Shown here: in pieces, positions 16,835-24,442 of the stretch
Position numbering within the stretch: the first letter of the stretch is position 1
Layout: each line of letters begins with the position of its first letter
Origin: an uncultured Eubacteriales bacterium
GTDB taxonomy: Bacteria > Bacillota > Clostridia > Oscillospirales > Oscillospiraceae
Assembly (NCBI GenBank): GCA_949293985.1
Contig: CASFFN010000028.1
Coordinates: 1-47,941 of the forward strand
Reading direction: 5' to 3'
DNA: 47,941 bases
The notes under the pieces: model-generated
Database searches by the model: none
Told to the model about the DNA's origin: nothing
Seen by the model: only the letters and a program-made list of their open reading frames with translations
Position numbers and translations under genes: made by a program

Positions 16835-16868
16835 ATAAGGGCTTCCCATAACCACATATTTTTGCTAT

Positions 16869-16903
16869 CATATCCCCGAGCCCTTCCCTGGGTCGGGGAT
16901 ATG
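16869..16903 (+). other. Long mRNA hairpin upstream of the LiaF-like gene
   Basis: CATATCCCCGA-G-CCC pairs with GGGTCGGGGATATG, with one bulged G and a short loop. There is no U-tract, so it is not a standard terminator. It may set relative expression or stability between the upstream genes and the LiaF-like gene. Confidence 0.55.
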
Positions 16904-16941
16904 TCCCGGGAGGGCAGAAAGAAGAAAGGAAAGAACGGACT

Positions 16942-17610
16942 ATGAAAAAAGCGAAAAGCATTCTTTGGGGTCTGGTGCTGGCGGCCTTTGGCGTGCTGCT
17001 GGGGCTGCGGGCGCTGGACATTGTGGATTTTTCCATTTTCTTTGACGGCTGGTGGACCCTGTTTCTCATCGTCCCCTGCGCCATCGGTGTGGTAACCGAC
17101 CGGGACAAAACCGGAAACCTGGTGGGCCTTGCCATCGGTGTGTTTTTGCTCCTGGCCTGCCAGGATGTGGTGGGCTTTGATATGCTGTGGAAACTGCTGG
17201 TGCCGGCCATTATTGTGATTATCGGCCTTAAGATGGTTTTCCGGGGTATCTTCGGCAAAAAGACCTCCAAGACATTTATCTTCCGCAATCCGGGAAACCG
17301 GAACACCTTTGCCGCCTTCTCCGGTCAGACGGTGGTGGTAGACAAGGAAAACTTTGAAGGGGCAGAGGTCAGTGCCGTGTTCGGGGGCGTGGAGTACGAT
17401 TTGCGCAAAGCCCTGATCACGGCAGACTGCGGCCTCAAGGTCTCCGCCATCTTCGGGGGTGTGGACATTTTTGTGCCGGAGAATGTGAACGTGGTGGTGA
17501 ACTGCACCTCCATCTTCGGGGGCGTTGACAACCAGGTTACCCCCATGCCCGGCTGCCCCACCCTGTACGTCACAGGTGCTTGTATGTTCGGCGGGGTGGA
17601 TGTGAAATGA
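16942..17610 (+). CDS. LiaF-like membrane protein with repeated FGGV motifs
   Basis: 222 aa. The N-terminal half has about four hydrophobic segments (residues about 7-110). The C-terminal half resembles the LiaF/cell-wall-active-antibiotic-response domain, with four regularly spaced motifs: SAVFGGVEYD, SAIFGGVDIF, TSIFGGVDNQ and CMFGGVDVK. LiaF-type proteins act in envelope-stress sensing with LiaRS in Bacillus; here no LiaRS is nearby and an ECF sigma gene heads the cluster. It overlaps the next gene by 4 bp (ATGA). Confidence 0.85.
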   Translation: MKKAKSILWGLVLAAFGVLLGLRALDIVDFSIFFDGWWTLFLIVPCAIGVVTDRDKTGNLVGLAIGVFLLLACQDVVGFDMLWKLLVPAIIVIIGLKMVFRGIFGKKTSKTFIFRNPGNRNTFAAFSGQTVVVDKENFEGAEVSAVFGGVEYDLRKALITADCGLKVSAIFGGVDIFVPENVNVVVNCTSIFGGVDNQVTPMPGCPTLYVTGACMFGGVDVK

Positions 17611-18410
17611 GTGGCGTACAAAAGGCGATCAAATACGCGGCCATTGCCTTCGGCATTTTCCTGATTGTGTCCATCGCCGGAGGGCTTCTGAGTATTCTGG
17701 GATTTTTCCACCTGTTAGGGGACGGGGATGTGCTGGACACGCCCAGAACCTATCCCATCGCCCAGGATGTGAATAGCCTGGAGCTGGACATCTCCGCCGC
17801 CCGGCTGCGTGTGGAAACCGGGGAGGCCTTCTCCCTGGAGAGCAATCTGGAAACGCTGGAGGTCCGGCAGGAGGGCGGCAGGCTCACCATCCGGGAATCG
17901 GACAAACGCTGGTTCTCCCTGGGGTGGGACGGAATGGTTACCCTGACCGTTCCGGAGGACTGTGTGCTGGAGGAAGCCCGGATTTCCACCGGCGCCGGAG
18001 AGGTGGCTGTGGACGGTCTTTCCGCCCGGGAGCTGAACCTGTTTTTGGGAGCGGGCAAGGCGGAGCTGAAAGGGCTGACGGCCCTCACTTCCGGCAAGCT
18101 GGAAGGGGGCGCGGGAAAAATCACCCTGGAAAACGCCGCCCTTCACAACTTCCGGCTGGAGCTGGGAGTAGGAACCCTGGACTTTTCCGGCAGCTTTACC
18201 GGCAGCAGCGCTCTCCACTGCGGCGTGGGCTCTGTGGAAATGCACCTGGCGGGAAGCCAGGAGGACTACACCTTCTCCGTGGAAAAGGGCCTGGGAAGCA
18301 TCCGCATTGCCGGGGAATCCGCCTCTGATGGGGAAGTTGTGGGCAGCGGAAGCAACGCCCTTGCCGTCACCGGCGGAATCGGCAGCATCCGCATCGACTT
18401 TACCGGCTAA
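17607..18410 (+). CDS. DUF4097 putative adhesin-like protein
   Basis: 267 aa. One N-terminal membrane segment (about 10-35) precedes an external beta-repeat region with many GAG/GVG turns (STGAGEVAVDGL, GGAGKITLENA, LGVGTLDFSG, GLGSIRIAGE), the DUF4097 pattern. The start at 17607 overlaps the LiaF-like stop (ATGA), indicating coupled translation; the frame is open upstream without a ribosome site. Proteins of this type are often controlled with ECF sigma factors and LiaF/PspC-like proteins. Probable role: envelope-associated sensor or scaffold (inference). Confidence 0.82.
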   Translation: MSGVQKAIKYAAIAFGIFLIVSIAGGLLSILGFFHLLGDGDVLDTPRTYPIAQDVNSLELDISAARLRVETGEAFSLESNLETLEVRQEGGRLTIRESDKRWFSLGWDGMVTLTVPEDCVLEEARISTGAGEVAVDGLSARELNLFLGAGKAELKGLTALTSGKLEGGAGKITLENAALHNFRLELGVGTLDFSGSFTGSSALHCGVGSVEMHLAGSQEDYTFSVEKGLGSIRIAGESASDGEVVGSGSNALAVTGGIGSIRIDFTG

Positions 18411-18439
18411 AAAAGCCATGGGCAGCCGCCCATGGCTTT
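18411..18439 (+). terminator. Left hairpin of the duplicated pair, locus A
   Basis: AAAGCCATGGGCAGC / GCCCATGGCTTT hairpin immediately after the DUF4097 stop codon. A 24-bp core recurs with one mismatch at 18601-18624, on the other side of the 160-bp element. The tail here (AGACTGTC) is not U-rich, but the element following it contains U-tracts. Confidence 0.6.
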
Positions 18440-18599
18440 AGACTGTCAAAAAAGTCCGTTGGACTTTTTGACAAATTTTTACAGTCTGCTGCGCGCATAT
18501 TTTGTCCCTGCGGGACAAAATCCACACTTGCAGCCTGAGATGTATTTTCCGCCAGGTACAGAAGGTGAATTGCCCTCTGCGAGGCTTTTTTGACACGCT
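18440..18599. mobile_element. 160-bp structured element T1, copy A
   Basis: The ends are inverted: AGACTGTCAAAAAAGTCC at the left and GGCTTTTTTGACACGCT at the right. The left part is a long hairpin (GTCC-GTT-GGAC with flanking A/T runs). The middle holds the hairpin ATTTTGTCCC-TG-CGGGACAAAAT flanked by GCTGC/GCAGC. The first ~112 bp match copy B (20311-20470) except for one T; about 20 bp near the right end differ completely. Each copy lies between two copies of a locus-specific terminator hairpin. No ORF is present. Confidence 0.7.
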
Positions 18600-18629
18600 G
18601 AAGCCATGGGCAGCAGCCCATGGCTTTTT
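18600..18629 (-). terminator. Right hairpin of the duplicated pair, locus A; permease terminator
   Basis: AAGCCATGGGC-AGC-AGCCCATGGCTTTTT, just beyond the permease stop codon. On plus it has a U-tract; on minus it is followed by CAGCGTGTC. It differs by one base from the left hairpin at 18411-18439. Confidence 0.65.
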
Positions 18630-18630
18630 G

Positions 18631-20040
18631 TTATACATTCTCCGCTTGCTTTTTCTCCTTGGGAAGCAGCACATTCAGAAGGATGGCTACGAGAGCCGCG
18701 GGGACGATGCCGCTGCCGCCGAAAATCAGGGCGACGAACTGGGGCGCGTGCACCAGCACGCCCGGGTTCGCGCCGATGCCATAGCCCAGACCCAGAGCCA
18801 CGGACACGATGGAAAGATTCCGGGGGGTGAGGGGCTCTTTGGTGATAAGCTGAATGCCGGAAATGACGATGGAGGAGAACATCATCACCGCGGCGCCGCC
18901 CAGTACCGCCTGGGGCATCATGGACACCAGAGCGCCCAGCTTGGGAATCAGGCCGCACAGCACCAGGAACACGGCGCCGGTAGCCAGGGCGAAGCGGTTG
19001 ACCACCTTGGTCATGGTCACAAGCCCCACATTCTGGGAGAAGGAGGTGTTGGGGAGCACGCCGAAGAGGGCGGCAAAGGAGGAACCCAGGCCGTCGCACA
19101 TGACGCCGCCGGACAGCTCCTTGTCGGTGGCTTCCCGGTTAAGACCCCCTACCATCACGCCGGAGATGTCGCCCACCGTCTCCACGGCGGTGACGATGAA
19201 CATAATCAGCACCGGGGCGATGGCCCGCATATCAAACACCGGCTTTACCGGCATCAGCTGGGGCATAGCGAACCAGGAGGCGTCCGCTACCTTGCTCCAG
19301 TCCAGCACCCAAGCCTTGGTGAAGGTACTGCCGTCGGCGGCAATCCCGGTGGTGGGGAGAAACAGGCCCATGAGACCCGCGGCGATGTAGCCCGCGATGA
19401 TGCCTATGAGAATGGAGGAGGAGCTGAGGAGGCGGTTGGGGCAGTGCTTGAAAACGAGAATCACTACCAGAACAAACACGCCCAGCAGCAGGTTTTCCAC
19501 GGAGCCGTAGTCCACAGCGCCGCTGCCGCCGCCGAAGGAGTCGATGCCCACGGCAATCAGGCTCAGACCGATGGACAGCACCACGGTGCCGGTGACCACG
19601 CTGGGGAAAAACCGGCGCAGAGGCTTGAGGAAAGCGCCCAGCACGGTTTCAAACAGACCGCCGATGATGGAGGCTCCCATAATGGCGCCGTAGGCGATGA
19701 TGCCGCCGCCCATGGAGGCGGTGACGGAATGGAACACCCCGATAAAGCCGGAGGAGGTGCCCATGATGATGGGAACCTTGCCGCCGATGGGGCCGATGGC
19801 GAACAGCTGCAAAAGGGTCACAAGACCGGCTACCAGCATGGCGTTTTGCAGCAGGCTGATTTGCAGTCCGGCAAATTCGCTGCCCACCAGACCGCAGGCG
19901 CTGGTGATAATCAGCAGGGGCGTGAGGTTCCCTACAAACATGGCCAGCACATGCTGCAAGCCCAGAGGAATGGCCTGCCGCAGGGGCAGCTTGCCCTCAA
20001 AGGTAAAGGCCTCGGAGGACAGGGGAGGATTTTTCTGCAT
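18631..20040 (-). CDS. Nucleobase:cation symporter-2 permease (xanthine/uracil family)
   Basis: 469 aa with about 12-14 hydrophobic segments. It imports a nucleobase with a cation across the cytoplasmic membrane. The NCS2 signature region GVLPNTSFSQNVGLVTMTKV resembles xanthine/urate permeases more than uracil permeases, which have a different motif there; substrate is therefore probably a purine. The start at 20040 (MQKNPPLSSEAF) is chosen by family length; its ribosome site is weak (GAAAGAGAG, spacing long), and an upstream in-frame ATG at 20112 is less likely. It has its own promoter and is convergent with the DUF4097 gene. Confidence 0.88.
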   Translation of the reverse strand: MQKNPPLSSEAFTFEGKLPLRQAIPLGLQHVLAMFVGNLTPLLIITSACGLVGSEFAGLQISLLQNAMLVAGLVTLLQLFAIGPIGGKVPIIMGTSSGFIGVFHSVTASMGGGIIAYGAIMGASIIGGLFETVLGAFLKPLRRFFPSVVTGTVVLSIGLSLIAVGIDSFGGGSGAVDYGSVENLLLGVFVLVVILVFKHCPNRLLSSSSILIGIIAGYIAAGLMGLFLPTTGIAADGSTFTKAWVLDWSKVADASWFAMPQLMPVKPVFDMRAIAPVLIMFIVTAVETVGDISGVMVGGLNREATDKELSGGVMCDGLGSSFAALFGVLPNTSFSQNVGLVTMTKVVNRFALATGAVFLVLCGLIPKLGALVSMMPQAVLGGAAVMMFSSIVISGIQLITKEPLTPRNLSIVSVALGLGYGIGANPGVLVHAPQFVALIFGGSGIVPAALVAILLNVLLPKEKKQAENV

Positions 20041-20080
20041 GGGACGATTTACTCTCTTTCTTATAAAATTCGCAAAGACA

Positions 20081-20109
20081 ATCTTAAAGGATTTGCCGAA
20101 AATTGTCAA
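20081..20109 (-). promoter_or_regulatory. Promoter of the NCS2 permease gene
   Basis: Minus strand: TTGACA (20109-20104), 17-bp spacer, TAAGAT (20086-20081), about 40 bp upstream of the chosen start codon. No purine riboswitch core is seen between promoter and start. Confidence 0.7.
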
Positions 20110-20129
20110 CAAAAAACCGCCGGTAAAAC

Positions 20130-20216
20130 CGGCGGGCGGCGAGTCGCCGCTGACAATTTCGCACCAAGCTGGTCTGTAATCCTTCTTTCCCAGACCCGCC
20201 CGGTATCGTTACAGCA
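20130..20216. repeat. R2 dispersed repeat, single unit
   Basis: GGCGGCGAGTCGCCGCTGAC, then AATTTCGCAC and CAGACCCGCCCGGTATCGTTA. It differs from other units in the middle (CAAGCTGGTCTGTAATCC). The following 65 bp (20217-20280) hold only short inverted repeats such as GGTTTGGCGAAGCCAAACC. Confidence 0.65.
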
Positions 20217-20280
20217 CCCAAAGCCCCCATAGTGAAAAGGGGGGATGGTTTGGCGAAGCCAAACCGGGGGGATTCCGCAG

Positions 20281-20310
20281 GAAAAACCGGCAGGGAAGCC
20301 CTGCCGGTTT
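20281..20310. repeat. Left hairpin of the duplicated pair, locus B
   Basis: A 30-bp sequence, GAAAAACCGGCAGGG-AAG-CCCTGCCGGTTT minus one base overlap, that recurs exactly at 20471-20500, on the other side of element T1 copy B. It is a hairpin of the sortase terminator type. Confidence 0.7.
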
Positions 20311-20470
20311 AGACTGTCAAAAAAGTCCGTTGGACTTTTTTGACAAATTTTTACAGTCTGCTGCGCGCATATTTTGTCCCTGCGGGACAAAATCCACACT
20401 TGCAGCCTGAGATGTATTTTCCGCCAGGTACACGCCCCGGCGGAAAATGATTAGGCTTTTTTGACACACT
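20311..20470. mobile_element. 160-bp structured element T1, copy B
   Basis: Same ends as copy A (AGACTGTCAAAAAAGTCC and GCTTTTTTGACACACT) and the same total length of 160 bp. In place of the variable segment of copy A it has CGCCCCGGCGGAAAATGATT, which pairs with the preceding TTTTCCGCC to form another hairpin. It is bounded by exact 30-bp hairpin copies. It has no coding content. Confidence 0.7.
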
Positions 20471-20501
20471 GAAAAACCGGCAGGGAAGCCCTGCCGGTTT
20501 T
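20471..20501 (-). terminator. Terminator of the sortase gene (right hairpin, locus B)
   Basis: Minus strand: AAAACCGGCAGGG-CTT-CCCTGCCGGTTTTT, right after the sortase stop codon. The exact duplicate at 20281-20310 lies across element T1. Confidence 0.88.
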
Positions 20502-20503
20502 CA

Positions 20504-21331
20504 TTACGCGATGCGCTTGGCTACGATTGCCAGACGGCCGTTGGTCTGGGAGTACTCGCAGGTGGACAGGCAGATGAGCTTGTCCCCGTACTGAGCGGTC
20601 TTGCCGGTGTCGAACATCTCCAAAGAGTGGCACTTTTCCATAAATTCGTTGAACTCCTCCTCGTTGGCGGCGTTCACAAACTGGTTGTAGGGAAAGCCCT
20701 TCCCGGCGGTGGCGGTGGTGCGGAACACGCAGATAATCTCGTAGGTGTGGTGCTCCTTCATGGTGTCGAACTGGATGATCTGGTGCTGCTTGTAGTATTC
20801 CTCATCCTTGTAGGACTGAAGGCTGCCGAACATGGACTTGTCCCGCATCCAGTGGCCGTAGATGGTGATGTTGTCCGTAGGCTCGTACACATCACAGGCC
20901 TCCTCGATATACAGGCAGCCGTGGTTATTGTTCTCCCGGTTGAAATCCCGGTACAGGTAGTAGTTCTCCACCTCCGGCATATGCATCACCGGGTAGTTTA
21001 CCGGGGTGCCCTCAATGCGGATCCAGCCTACGGTGTGGCTGTTCAGCTCGTAAACATCCGCGTACTCCCGCAGCACCATTTCTTTCTCCCCGGTGTCGGA
21101 GTTGGTGACCTCTACCAGAGAATCGATGGTAATGCCGGGATTGGAGGGATCCTGCGGATCCTGCTCTCCGTCTTTTGTGGGGGTGGTGGCATTGTCCACC
21201 ATGTTGGCAAGCTCATTGTACAAATCAGAGGTTTTCTTGGATTCCAGCAGGTAATCCACCAGGAAGTAGCCGCTTACCAGAAAAATCGCCGCAAAAATCA
21301 CAATCAATCCGTTGAGAATCCAACGCTTCAT
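20504..21331 (-). CDS. srtB: Class B sortase
   Basis: 275 aa. Sortases cleave a C-terminal sorting motif and attach the protein to the cell wall or to pilins. An N-terminal membrane anchor (residues about 5-27) is followed by an Asp/Pro-rich linker and the catalytic domain (about 85-275): His160 in TIYGHWM, Cys258 in LICLSTCEY, Arg266 in TNGRLAIV, the expected triad order, with the helical insertion of class B. Start 21331 with AAGGAGTG upstream. No substrate gene with a sorting signal is next to it, so it may serve dispersed substrates. Confidence 0.92.
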   Translation of the reverse strand: MKRWILNGLIVIFAAIFLVSGYFLVDYLLESKKTSDLYNELANMVDNATTPTKDGEQDPQDPSNPGITIDSLVEVTNSDTGEKEMVLREYADVYELNSHTVGWIRIEGTPVNYPVMHMPEVENYYLYRDFNRENNNHGCLYIEEACDVYEPTDNITIYGHWMRDKSMFGSLQSYKDEEYYKQHQIIQFDTMKEHHTYEIICVFRTTATAGKGFPYNQFVNAANEEEFNEFMEKCHSLEMFDTGKTAQYGDKLICLSTCEYSQTNGRLAIVAKRIA

Positions 21332-21453
21332 GGTATCACTCCTTTGCCCTCTATGATACAAGGTTTCTCGTCAAAAGTAAAGCGCAAACCGGTGGCGAAA
21401 TTGTAAATTATTCTGTCTTACCCGAAAAAGTTCCGTGGAAGAAAAACATTTGC

Positions 21454-21482
21454 TTGCCAGAGGGGGAGCTTCATGGTATAAT
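21454..21482 (+). promoter_or_regulatory. Promoter of tldD-tldE
   Basis: TTGCCA (21454-21459), 17-bp spacer, TATAAT (21477-21482), 57 bp upstream of the tldD start. Confidence 0.75.
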
Positions 21483-21539
21483 GGGTCCGTGCAAAATTCC
21501 AGGGATGGGATTTTCCCACCCCAGAAAAGGAGAGCTTAT

Positions 21540-22919
21540 ATGATACCAAGAGAAGTATGCAGCCAGGTTCTGGAGGCGGCTGCCTCCACCGGCGCGGACT
21601 ACGCGGAGATTTTTGCGGAAAACACCGTCAACCACTCCATTTCCATGATTGCCTCCAAGGTGGATTCCATTAAGGACGCCGTGGTGGCAGGCGCCGGTAT
21701 CCGGGTCTACAAGGGACTGCGCAGCGTCATGGCCTCCACCGTGGACACCTCTCTGGAGGGGCTTCTCCGGTGCGCTTACCAGGCCGCCCAGGCTCTGGGG
21801 GAGGGTACGGCGGAGATTTCCATTGTGCTGAAGGAGCGGCTGTTCGGGGACATCCACCCGGTTGAGATTGTCCCCAGCACCGTGGGCAACGGGGAGAAGG
21901 TGGACATTCTGAAGGAGGGCTACTTTGCCGCCAAGGAATATGATCCGAAAATTTCCCAGGTCAGCGGAACCCTCCTGGATGTGGATCATCAGATTCTCAT
22001 TGCCAACTCCGAGGGCGTTTACGCCCAGGACCGGCAGATTCGTACCCGCATGGCCATCAGCGCCGTGGCGGAGAAGGACGGTCAGACCCAGACCGGCTCC
22101 TGCAGTCCCGGACGGCGGATGGGCCTGGAAATGTTCCGCACCATCGACCCCCGGGAGGTAGGCCGTCAGGCCGCCCGGCAGGCGGTGGTGATGGCCGGGG
22201 CCGGGTACTGCCCCGCCGGTGTCATGCCTGTGGCCATTGACAACGGCTTCGGCGGCGTTATCTTCCACGAGGCCTGCGGCCACTCCCTGGAGGCTTCCAG
22301 CGTGGCCTACGGGCAGAGCCAGTTCTGCGGCAAGCTGGGACAGCAGATTGCCAACGAGAAGGTCACCGCCATCGACGACGGCACCATCCCCAACGCCTGG
22401 GGCTCCATCAACGTCGACGACGAGGGAACCCCCGCCCGGAAGAATGTGCTGATTGAAAACGGCATCCTCAAGTCCTACATGATTGACAAGTTCAACGGAC
22501 GGCGGATGGGCATGGAATCCACCGGCAACGCCCGGCGGGAGAGCTTCGCCTACACCACCACCTCCCGGATGACCAACACCTACATCGCCCCCGGCGAGGA
22601 TTCCAACGAGGACATCATCGCCTCCATGGAGTATGGCCTCTACGCCAAGCAGATGGGCGGCGGCTCCGTGAACCCCGTCACCGGCGAGTTCAACTTCGCC
22701 GTCACCGAGGGCTACATGGTGCGGGGCGGCAAGATCTGCGAGCCTGTCCGGGGCGCCAGCCTGGTAGGCAAGGGCAGCGAGGTCATTATGAACATTGACA
22801 TGGTGGGTAAGAACCTGGACATGGGTCAGGGTATGTGCGGCTCCTCCAGCGGCTCCGTCCCCACCAATGTGGGCCAGCCCCTCATCCGGGTATCTTCCAT
22901 CACCGTAGGCGGCAGATAA
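21540..22919 (+). CDS. tldD: TldD-family metalloprotease subunit
   Basis: 459 aa. TldD with TldE forms a protease that degrades unfolded peptides and, in known systems, matures peptide antibiotics such as microcins. The zinc motif HEACGH (H243, E244, H248) is present within VIFHEACGHSLEA. The Gly-rich C-terminus (GKGSEVIMNIDMVGKNLDMG) is typical. Start 21540 is supported by AAAAGGAG. It is followed 12 bp later by tldE, so the pair is complete. No precursor peptide gene is recognised beside it. Confidence 0.94.
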   Translation: MIPREVCSQVLEAAASTGADYAEIFAENTVNHSISMIASKVDSIKDAVVAGAGIRVYKGLRSVMASTVDTSLEGLLRCAYQAAQALGEGTAEISIVLKERLFGDIHPVEIVPSTVGNGEKVDILKEGYFAAKEYDPKISQVSGTLLDVDHQILIANSEGVYAQDRQIRTRMAISAVAEKDGQTQTGSCSPGRRMGLEMFRTIDPREVGRQAARQAVVMAGAGYCPAGVMPVAIDNGFGGVIFHEACGHSLEASSVAYGQSQFCGKLGQQIANEKVTAIDDGTIPNAWGSINVDDEGTPARKNVLIENGILKSYMIDKFNGRRMGMESTGNARRESFAYTTTSRMTNTYIAPGEDSNEDIIASMEYGLYAKQMGGGSVNPVTGEFNFAVTEGYMVRGGKICEPVRGASLVGKGSEVIMNIDMVGKNLDMGQGMCGSSSGSVPTNVGQPLIRVSSITVGGR

Positions 22920-22931
22920 GGAGGCAAAACA

Positions 22932-24278
22932 ATGGAATTTCAGGAATTTAAGAACCTTGTGACCCGGAAGGCGGAAGCCATGGGTCTGACACATTATGAG
23001 CTGTACTACCAGGCGGAAGCTTCCACCTCCGTCAGCGCGTTCCAGCATGAAATCAACGAGTTTTCCGCCTCAACGGATGGCGGCGTGTGCTTCCGGTGCA
23101 TTGTAAACGGCAAAATGGGCTACGCCTCCACCCAGGCGCTGACCGCCAGCCAGGCTTCCGCCATTGTGGAGCGGGCTATGGACAACGCCGCCGCTCTGGA
23201 GGCGGAGGAGCAGGTATTTCTGGTGGAGGGCGGCAAGACCTACGCCCCCCTGAACCGGGAGCCCTACGCCCTCCCCGAGACCCAGGCTCTCATTGACACG
23301 GTACTGGCCACCCAGGAGAAGCTCTACGCCGCCGATACCATGGTGGTGGACGGCTGTGCCACCCAGGGCATTTCCCTGTCCCTGAAAACCGCCATCTGCA
23401 ACTCCCTGGGGCTGGATGTGTCCTACGAGAACACCCTGTCCGCCCTGGTGGTCAGCGCCGTGGTGTCCGACGGCACCCAGATGGAGGACGACTACCAGTT
23501 CAAGGTGGGCAAGCTGGATACCCTGGATACCCAGGCCGCCGTTTCCAAGGCGGTAAATGCCGCCAAGGAGAAGCTCATCGGTCAGGTACCCCAGACCCAG
23601 GTCTGCCCGGTGGTGTTCACCGGCGAGGCTATGAGCGACCTGCTGGCAACCTTCTATGGCGTATTCTCCTCCGAGGCCGCCCAGAAGGGTCTTTCCCGGC
23701 TGGCAGGCCAGGAAGGGTCTGTCATCGCCGCTCCCGCCGTCACTTTGGTGGACGACCCCTTCTACAAGGACAGCCCCATGCCCATGCCCTTCGACGCCGA
23801 GGGCTACCCCACCAGCCGAAAGAATGTCATTGCAGGGGGCAAGCTGGAGACCCTGCTGTATAACCTGAAAACCGCCGCTGTGGCAGGAAAGACCACCACC
23901 GGCAACGCCTCCAAGGCAGGCTACGACGGCACTGTGGTGGTCAGCCCCTTCACCATGTACCTGGAAGCCGGGGAATACTCCCAGGAGGAGCTGCTGAAAA
24001 AGGCAGGCAACGGCGTATGCATCACCTCTCTGGGGGGCCTTCACGCCGGCGCCAACCCCATTACCGGTGACTTCTCCCTGCAAAGCCAGGGCTATCTCAT
24101 TGAAAACGGGGAAAAGACCGTCCGCGTCAAGTCCTTCACCGTGGCAGGCAACTTCTACGACCTGCTGAAGAACATCACCGCCGTAGGCGACAAGGTAGAG
24201 CTTCCCCGTGCCTTCGGCAAAACCGCCTTCGGCTCCCCCTGGGTGCTGGTAGAGAACCTCTCCATCGCCGGCAAATAG
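22932..24278 (+). CDS. tldE: TldE/PmbA-family protease subunit
   Basis: 448 aa, the non-zinc partner of TldD. Family landmarks: NEFSASTDGGVCFRCIVNGK near the N-terminus, VVFTGEAMSDLLATF in the middle, and NLKTAAVAGKTTTGNASKAG plus GNFYDLLKNITAVGD toward the end. The Shine-Dalgarno is AAGGAGG. The TAG stop at 24276-24278 directly abuts an R2 repeat (CGGCGAGTCGCCG). Confidence 0.93.
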   Translation: MEFQEFKNLVTRKAEAMGLTHYELYYQAEASTSVSAFQHEINEFSASTDGGVCFRCIVNGKMGYASTQALTASQASAIVERAMDNAAALEAEEQVFLVEGGKTYAPLNREPYALPETQALIDTVLATQEKLYAADTMVVDGCATQGISLSLKTAICNSLGLDVSYENTLSALVVSAVVSDGTQMEDDYQFKVGKLDTLDTQAAVSKAVNAAKEKLIGQVPQTQVCPVVFTGEAMSDLLATFYGVFSSEAAQKGLSRLAGQEGSVIAAPAVTLVDDPFYKDSPMPMPFDAEGYPTSRKNVIAGGKLETLLYNLKTAAVAGKTTTGNASKAGYDGTVVVSPFTMYLEAGEYSQEELLKKAGNGVCITSLGGLHAGANPITGDFSLQSQGYLIENGEKTVRVKSFTVAGNFYDLLKNITAVGDKVELPRAFGKTAFGSPWVLVENLSIAGK

Positions 24279-24442
24279 CGGCGAGTCGCCGCTGACGATT
24301 TCGCACGGGAATCTTCTGCAAATCGTTACTTCCCTGACCCGCCCGGTATCGGCGGGCAGTGCCCGCAGCCAATGCGCACGGCAGTTTTCTGCGTATCGTT
24401 ACTTCCCTGACCCGCCCGGTATCGTTCTATGGTGCGATACCG
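24277..24442. repeat. R2 dispersed repeat, two tandem units
   Basis: Units begin CGGCGAGTCGCCGCTGACGA and GGCGGGCAGTGCCCGCAGCC; each has TCGCAC or GCGCAC, a middle block (ATCTTCTGCAAATCGTTAC) and TTCCCTGACCCGCCCGGTAT. The last ends in a palindrome of GGTATCG/CGATACC. It begins at the tldE stop codon and leads straight into R3 copy 2, the same order as at 6060-6511. Confidence 0.75.

Noticed and set aside
20041..20130. Purine riboswitch upstream of the nucleobase permease
   Set aside because: I looked for the three-way junction core on minus and saw none; only a promoter and a short leader.
18502..20232. Plus-strand frame of 576 codons
   Set aside because: Antisense to the NCS2 permease gene; product is His/Gly/Gln-rich mirror composition with no domains, and it runs through both repeats and the terminator.
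21471..23048. Minus-strand frame of 525 codons
   Set aside because: Antisense to tldD with no ribosome site; the sense strand has a clear HEACGH metalloprotease.
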